A stretch of 64,000 bases of DNA. It comes from Maea johnstoni. Its lineage: Eukaryota; Annelida; Polychaeta; Spionida; Magelonidae. Positions 57,180 through 64,000 of the stretch are shown here, one piece after another (positions within the stretch are counted from its first letter, which is position 1; every line of letters starts with the position of its first letter). The position numbers and the translations under genes were made by a program. The stretch is from positions 18,538,901 through 18,602,900 of the forward strand of contig OZ012690.1 in assembly GCA_963942565.1 (NCBI GenBank). The letters are read 5' to 3'. Below the pieces are notes generated by a model. It was not told the origin of the DNA. It did no database searches and saw only the letters and a list, made by a program, of their open reading frames with translations.

Positions 57180-57391
57180 TTAACTCTTCCAATGCCGAGG
57201 CTACTTTCCTCCAATGCACAAGAATGCAAATATTTTTGAAAATCATCCGAACCCTATCTTGTTGGTATTCATTTGAAAACTCTTGCCGAGTACTCTCATA
57301 TGAGTACCCATATGCCAGGGTTTCAGTGATTTTCAGGGTTTTTGCATTATTTAGTATTGGCCAAATTAGCCCCCAGCAGCATAAGGGTTAA
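57180..57391 (-). mobile_element. Family A MITE
   Basis: TTAACTCTTCCAATGCCGAG to CAGCATAAGGGTTAA. Confidence 0.87.
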
Positions 57392-57855
57392 AGAAGAGCC
57401 TGGCTCACTATTTAAAGGCTGTGATGCTGGTGACACACTCAAAATAAGACATCTCCTAGTTTAGTACTCTTGTCCCCTTTCTAACAATGGTTATCTAATC
57501 CCTGAGGTCTTTGTGTTTCAAATATAAGTTTTCTATATCTTAGCTGCTTGAGCGGATAACATGTCTTCTTAAACCAAAAAGTACTATGTGTGGAAGGTAT
57601 TAATTTTTACTTCAGTCTTAGTTGTAATAACTATAAGAATGAGGTCTTTGACCAAGTACATGTTGTAATTGATTCTGTATTGACTATTGGTGACCCAACT
57701 ATGACCAGTAAGCTACATTTTAATATTACTTGACCAGAACTAATACTATTGTATTCCATGGGTAAATATCAAACCTAATGTATTACACTCCTGCGGGGAC
57801 TCGTTCAATATTTTTGTCCCCTGTGTTCATTATTGTCCTCAAGACCAATTCAATA

Positions 57856-57860
<5 letters not shown>

Positions 57861-57931
<71 letters not shown>
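57861..57931. repeat. (GA)n microsatellite
   Basis: About 35 uninterrupted GA units. Confidence 0.97.
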
Positions 57932-57933
<2 letters not shown>

Positions 57934-58040
57934 TCAATGACATACACTTTCATATATTTGATTACCATTTCAACAAACAATTTAGCAGTTAGATATATTA
58001 TTAGCAAGATGTGTTGATTAAAGCAAGAAAATATCCAATA

Positions 58041-58255
58041 TTAACCCTTCTAATGCTGAGGCTACTTTAGTCCAAAGCACAAGAACTCAAAGTTTTTTGA
58101 AAAAACACTTTAACCCTGTTGTGTTGGTGTTCATTAGATAGCTCTGCCTGAGTACTGTCAGATGAGTGCCCATGTTCCAGGGTTTCAGTCATTTTCCAGT
58201 TTTTTTTTCATCATTTTATATTGGCCAAATTAGCCAACAGCAGCATAAGGGTTAA
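58041..58255 (-). mobile_element. Family A MITE
   Basis: TTAACCCTTCTAATGCTGAG to CAGCATAAGGGTTAA. Confidence 0.87.
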
Positions 58256-58934
58256 GAATTATTTGCTTAGTTCTGTGCTAATCAAGTTCCAGATCAGTGT
58301 TAATATGTAAAAGGCTTATTAGGAAATGGACACTTTTAAATTAAAAGAGTATTCGTACAAACAGGGAATTTTATAAAATGAAAATCTCTGGTACAAACAA
58401 AAAAAAGTTTATTCTACATGAGTTTTATGTACAGAGAAACTTCAAAATCTGATTAGCTCTGAGATGTGAACACCAGTTTTGATCATATTTTCCTGGGCCC
58501 ATTTCCCCTATTACATAATAGAAAATTTCTTTTAAATGTCACCAGGTGTTTATGTCTTTGAGGTTTCACTATCATGTTTGATTTATTTCCTTCAATACTT
58601 TATCCTAGCGGGTAAAGCTACTCAGGTTTCTTTACAGATTGAGTATTACAATTGTCATGCCCTGCCTTAACTCATTTCATTTGTTTTGAAGTGATTTTAA
58701 ACAAAACTCCTATGAAGCAAAAAGTTCGGATCAAAATGTAAAAAAATAAATATTTGTATAAATCTTCCCAAGTACAATTAGGAAGTCACTATGTTTTCAT
58801 GATGAATAAAAAAATGTTTTTTTCTTTACCAAAGTATCATTTTCACCCATTAGTACTTAATAATTCCCTCTATACTTAGCTACTTTTGACAATAGCTTCC
58901 AAGTAAAGCATACATTTGTAAAATATCTAATGGG

Positions 58935-59062
58935 TTAGTTCAATTCTTTCTATAATGGTATCATGGTTGGATGGATCAGACAATTAGAGAACAAAAATGC
59001 AGTTCTAGAGTCCAGAAAACTATATTTTAAAGAACATAAAAGGTTGTCATTTTTTTCAGAAA
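58935..59062 (+). repeat. ~130-bp dispersed duplication, copy 1
   Basis: ATGGTATCATGGTTGGATGG through AGGTTGTCATTTTTTTCAG; nearly identical to 60248-60383. Confidence 0.9.
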
Positions 59063-59769
59063 AATTCTGATAACATTTCTCCTTCAAATGCTTTCCAATA
59101 AATGTCTCAATTAAAAAGATGTCATCGCTACTTTAAGCTGGTCTTTGGCTGCTTCATAGGTAGAGTATCAAAAGGAAGGAAATTGAAATATGTTACAAAG
59201 AAGTATGAGTTAAGGTAGGGTTTGGTTATTATGCTATTATGATTCAGGTACGATGATATTTACTGCTGATTAATCCTTGACAATTACTCGTTATAGGTGG
59301 GTCAACCATTACCATTTATACACAAACATTGTTTTATGTGGATCTATATGTATAATTGTATTTTTGTTGATTGAGTGGTAAATGTGGATATTTTACATTT
59401 GTCAACCATTATGGTGAGGTAGCTATATGTAACACTTCTAAGTGTTTTATGGTGGAAAAGGTGTGCCTTTTAATGAACATTATTCATAAATGATTATCAT
59501 TTATTACCTTTAAATGATTATCATTTTTACAGGTTAAAAAAGTTAGGCCAAATTAATTGTTAAGCAGCATAGGAATTAAAAGGTACCTATTCAATTAAAA
59601 TTTATCATTGGCCTTCAAATACTATAGATATCTTATAGGACTTTGATCTTTAAGAAAACAAAATAATTGTTTGTATTAAAAAAGTATATGGTAGGCGAAA
59701 GAAGCAAATGAAGTGATTCCTTACACTGGTAAAGGTGCTCAAACATTGACATAACATTAACCTTATGTT

Positions 59770-59981
59770 TTAACCCTTCCAATGCTAAGGCTACTTTCGT
59801 CCAAACCACAAGGATGCAAAGATTTTTGAAAATCATCTAAACCCTGTCATGTTGGTATTCATTTGAAAGCTCTCGCTGAGTACTTTCAGATGAGTACCCA
59901 TTTGCCAGGGTTTCACTCATTTTCCAAATTTTTGCGTAATTTTGTATTTGTCAAATTAGTTACCAGCAGCATAAGGGTTAA
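59770..59981 (-). mobile_element. Family A MITE
   Basis: TTAACCCTTCCAATGCTAAG to CAGCATAAGGGTTAA. Confidence 0.88.
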
Positions 59982-60247
59982 TGAATCCATCCCATAAAGG
60001 CCATGGAACACTGTCTGAAATTGTGAACCTGTGTTTGACTACTTATAGAACCAGCTTCTGACAGTTTACATCCTATAGATTACATATTTTAGTTTAAAAT
60101 TACCATTTTTGTAATTTCAAAAAAATAAAATACATGCAAAGATTTTTTTTTAAATGATACCATACTATGGTTTTACTACCTCCAATCTAGCTTACCTACT
60201 CAATAGAAGGTGGTATTGGTAGGCAGCCAAATTATTTTTTATTCAAT

Positions 60248-60383
60248 TAGGGTTAGTTCAAATCTTTCCGCATAATGGTATCATGGTTGGATGGATCAGA
60301 CAATTAGAGAACAAAAATGCAGTTTTAGACTCCAGAAAACTATATCTTTAAAAAACAAAAAAGGTTGTCATTTTTCTCAGACC
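60248..60383 (+). repeat. ~130-bp dispersed duplication, copy 2
   Basis: Same orientation as copy 1, about 1.3 kb downstream; continues to GGTTGTCATTTTTCTCAG. Confidence 0.9.
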
Positions 60384-60897
60384 TTTTTTGTGGTTCTGTC
60401 CTATGGTCTATTATAAAGTTAGTGTTTGGACATGTTAAAGCTTGGTTTTGTAATGGTAATGACAATATTATGAAGGTGCATTTTCTTGTTAACAGTATGG
60501 ATAAAATACATCAGCAAAAGTCGTATGACTCAAACACATCAAATTTATTCTAACTTGAGATTCATCCATTGATGCCTCTTGTGTAAAAAAGACATTGCTG
60601 GTCAGAGGATCTCGGTTTAAAAATATATAAAGGAGAAATTTTGTTCAATATGCGTCCAATAACTCTCCTTGTGGTAGATGTATATCTGATGGAGAATGGG
60701 CCGCCAATCCCGCCATGTTGGAAGTAGTGCCCCGTCCCACAAATCTTTAATGGGAGAGGTTGGTTCATGTAAAGCGCCCTCTATTAGCGGAGAATGTGCG
60801 ACTCTTTATGGACAGCAGTAAATAGGAGAGCAAAGAATTCTAGTTTATAACCTATCAATATCAAAGGGGGATGTAGGCGTGAAAGGGTTAAATCAAC

Positions 60898-61105
60898 TTA
60901 ACCCTTCTAATGCTGAGGCTATTTTGGTCCAGAGCACAAAGATGCAAATATTTTTGAAAACCATCTAAACTGTCATGTTGGTATTCATTGGATAGCTCTC
61001 ACTGAGTACTCAGATGAGTACCCATGTGCCAGGGTTTCGGTCATTTTTCAGTTGTTTGCACTATTCTGTATTGGCCAAATTAGCCACCAGCAGCATAAGG
61101 GTTAA
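60898..61105 (-). mobile_element. Family A MITE
   Basis: TTAACCCTTCTAATGCTGAG to CAGCATAAGGGTTAA; begins 7 bp after the GGGTTAA end of a family B copy. Confidence 0.87.
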
Positions 61106-61539
61106 TAAGTTAGAATATTTTTTTTTAGTCAGAATGGATTTAAAATGTTGCTGTGAATGTGGATGAACTTTGGCCAGTATATTGCCATCAATGAGCTACT
61201 TTCATAGAAGCTTCTCTATTGTTAATCGGTAGTTCTAAGTCATTTTTTCTATGTGTATGTATGTACAGTCTAGAACTTTCTTGTAAATGCAGGTAATTTT
61301 GTGATTAAACAACACTTTAACAAACCTCAAACTACCATCAGTCTTTTGTTTTTCTATGATTTGAGTTTGTCGATTTCGAAGGATAATCCAATAACTATAT
61401 TGTACTTTGGGCACAAGAAACCACCGTGGAAGGAAAGAATGTGTTTTTACGACGCTTTCAACAGCTTAGGTAATATATAGTCTGTTTGACTTGATTTGGC
61501 TAACAGCTTTTTCCTCTTTTTCCCCACAAAAAGTTTGTT

Positions 61540-61700
61540 TATGCCATCCAAACCTTGTAGGAGCACTACCACGTGTATGTATATACATACTTTTTGTCTC
61601 AACTCCGCAAAATGTTGATTTGGCTCATTAGGTCCCATTGTAAAATTTGCCCATTGCCAACAATGACGATCTCGTGTGTTTGTACTGTTGGCAATTTTTC
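61540..61700 (+). repeat. Dispersed repeat with CTCAACTCCGCAAAATGT, copy 2
   Basis: AGGAGCACTACCACG and TCTCAACTCCGCAAAATGTT. Confidence 0.55.
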
Positions 61701-63928
61701 CCTACCAAGTCCTAAAATATTGGTTCAATAATTAATGTATAGGAAATATGCAAACCCCAAACATGATGATCCATTTCCATAATGACACAAGAAAATATAG
61801 ATATAATTTATTTGTTGTATTGCTGAATGAATAAAATAACAATAACACATGACATGTATTTTCTTACTAAATGTATTGTTTATTCATTCAAGCTATTGTT
61901 GTCCAAATAATGCATATAGAAGCAGATATGAAAAATAGAATAGAATACAAAATATTACAAGCTATAAAAAGCTAAACTCAAGCAATGATTTGAATTGCTT
62001 TTCAAGAAATGAGATGTTGATTTTCATGCCAAATTATTTACTAATAATAGTAATATGCAGGAAATCTTAGACAACTTTCTCAGGTCAAAATGAGCTACGA
62101 CAGCAAGTTTTGAAATAGTGATCTTGGAATTTGAAAGCAGTTTGATAAATTAATATCCCCTAAGAAATGACCAATCTGAAAGAACTGGATACTAGATATC
62201 TGATTGCACAAAAGGAAAATCATGAAAAAGTACCTAAATAACAGTTTTCTTGATCCCTTGAATGGCAATATGCCCAATTTGATCACAGGATAATACAAAA
62301 CTACCGTGGTCCCACATTGCGTTGATGTTATAATATGTGGTAGAGCTTTTCAACATACATGAAGTATCCTTCATGGTGCAGAGTGAATTTCAAATCAGTT
62401 GGATAGAATGGATATCTGGTCTCTTATGCAACACTGATAAATGACATCATATAAATACAGATGTCATATCAAATAAGCTTGGACGCATATCACTTTTTCG
62501 TAACTGAAAAGGTTCTAGATACAATAACATAATATATGCAGTTTCGATCAAACATGTTCTTTTTTGGTTTTATATCTTGATGAAATTTCTGAGTATTATA
62601 TTGCAGGATATGACCCTTTATGCATTAAGTGATTTATTAAATTTCATGGCAAGGAGGCTAAACAATCATGCATGAAGTATGTATTTTCAAGTTTGGGTCT
62701 TATTGAACTAATCCCATTTATACACAAAAATGATTACAACAAAAGATCTTGATATATCCTTTTCACTTTAAAACCACCATTACATGTATAAATATGACAA
62801 TTCACCTTATCAGAGAATCGATATACATTTTACAAGATGTAAGGAATTGAAGACATAAAATAACTAATAGGATGCGTGGTCATATGGTGTTCAATATTAC
62901 AATGGCAAGAAAACATTAAATTTAGAAAGATCTTTAATCCAGCTAACAACCCTGACAACTTGACAAGGTACCCGCCATGTTAAAGCAACTTTGCAATTCA
63001 CTGACTCACCCTGCGTACAACGTCTTTAAAGTATATCATACCATACAAGAATATTACATAACAAACTCAATAAGATGGAATTAAAGGTACAGAATTATCA
63101 CATCAATATGGTTCTTAGTTAATCAATTATTTGGAATGCTTAAGATGCACTGGTATGGTAACATTATCTTTTATGGAATTTTACAGAAATAAAATTATTC
63201 ACAAATATATATTCCCATCTTACACACAAAAGACGTTCAGTTGCTGATTTCTTTTTCATTTTGGACAAACACATAATAGTCAGGATTACCCAGTAACACT
63301 TTACACATACAGTGTCTGGTATGAGTAAACTTTGTACATATCATGTTATCATTTCTGTTTAGTGTAGAAACTCATACTTATGTATTGGTTTTGGATCACA
63401 ATCAATCTTCAACTTATTTAAGAAGGCATTGGATAATACACAGGGTCTTGGGTGTAGTCCCAGACTACTGTTTGTAGGAAGAACATTACATACATAGCAC
63501 CTACATTAATTTGACATAGTATTTTTTTGTGATAACATGACCATTGATCTACGTGGGCAAGCATATATCGCAGATATCCCGATAAGCATCTGTTGCAAGC
63601 CCGGAATAGTAGGAAAGATTCAGTAATTAATGAGAGTTATGTGAATAAAGATACAAAAAGATACATTTCTATAGGAAATATATGCATACAGAGCACAACA
63701 GTCTTCCAACACTACTTGAACATGCAGTGAGCGCTGCCTAGCAACGTCAAGGTCACGACCTTGACTTATGACCTTCAGTTGCTATCGGGCCACATTGGAA
63801 AATGAAGAAAAGTTGATGATTCATGAAGTTGCTTTTTCCTCAGCAATTTCTGAAAAGATAAGCGAAATCACATTTTAGTTCACACATATCTCTAAAGTGG
63901 CAAATTAGGAGAAAGGTTCTCTTTAAGA

Positions 63929-64000
63929 TTAACCCTTCCAATGCTGAGGCTACTTTCATCCAAAGCACAAGGACACAAAAATTTACAGAAAACCATCTTA
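63929..64000 (-). mobile_element. Family A MITE cut by the window edge
   Basis: TTAACCCTTCCAATGCTGAG and onward; only the first 72 bp are in view. Confidence 0.85.

Larger units (their letters stand above)
54542..64000. other. 3' UTR and downstream flank
   Basis: No second gene seen. Begins with the insertion at the stop codon, then seven family A MITEs, a CCGTAAAT element (56311), a (GA)n tract and a 130-bp duplication (58935/60248). I see no convincing poly(A) site. 61710-63920 shows nothing recognised. Confidence 0.65.

Noticed and set aside
58041-58255. Telomere-like CCCTT/AAGGG repeats
   Set aside because: These are single terminal sequences of the TTAA MITEs, not tandem TTAGGG.

Overview
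This window is animal nuclear DNA: AT-rich, intron-rich and full of small DNA transposons and microsatellites, with one recognisable protein-coding gene. I cannot name the species. The spliced gene structure, tRNA-derived SINEs, many short hAT-like and TTAA-flanked elements and long (TA)n tracts suggest an invertebrate bilaterian, perhaps marine, but that is inference.

The gene is a CDKL5 orthologue (cyclin-dependent kinase-like 5) on the + strand. I could place 16 coding exons from 22980 to 54541. Their splice phases agree throughout and give 952 residues plus a stop. The exons cover the kinase domain from the VAIKK lysine through HRD, DFG, a TDY activation loop and APE-type SPE, then a long disordered tail with a poly-lysine patch and a Tyr-Arg-Glu/Asp repeat, ending in RETAL. 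The N-terminal exon(s) with the glycine-rich loop were not found and probably lie left of the window. An alternative terminal exon at 51873-51968 encodes a different, shorter C-terminus that resembles the start of the last exon.

Layout: 1-22979 has no recognised exon and holds transposon copies, tandem duplications and a compound trinucleotide repeat. 22980-54541 is the gene. 54542-64000 holds the 3' UTR, which begins with a transposon seated on the stop codon, followed by repeat-rich flanking DNA with no other gene seen.

The most unusual feature is a recurring pattern of tandem duplications that span splice junctions of this gene. They are a 79-bp x 13 array made from the end of exon 47907-48039 plus its donor, an ~186-bp x 8 array made from the acceptor and first codons of exon 32798-32918, a two-copy 109-bp duplication at the end of exon 39513-39688 that creates an in-frame 45-nt candidate exon, and an old ~121-bp duplication of the end of exon 32798-32918 later split by two transposons. 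Two families of near-perfect hairpin MITEs flanked by TTAA supply about 40 copies or fragments across the window.
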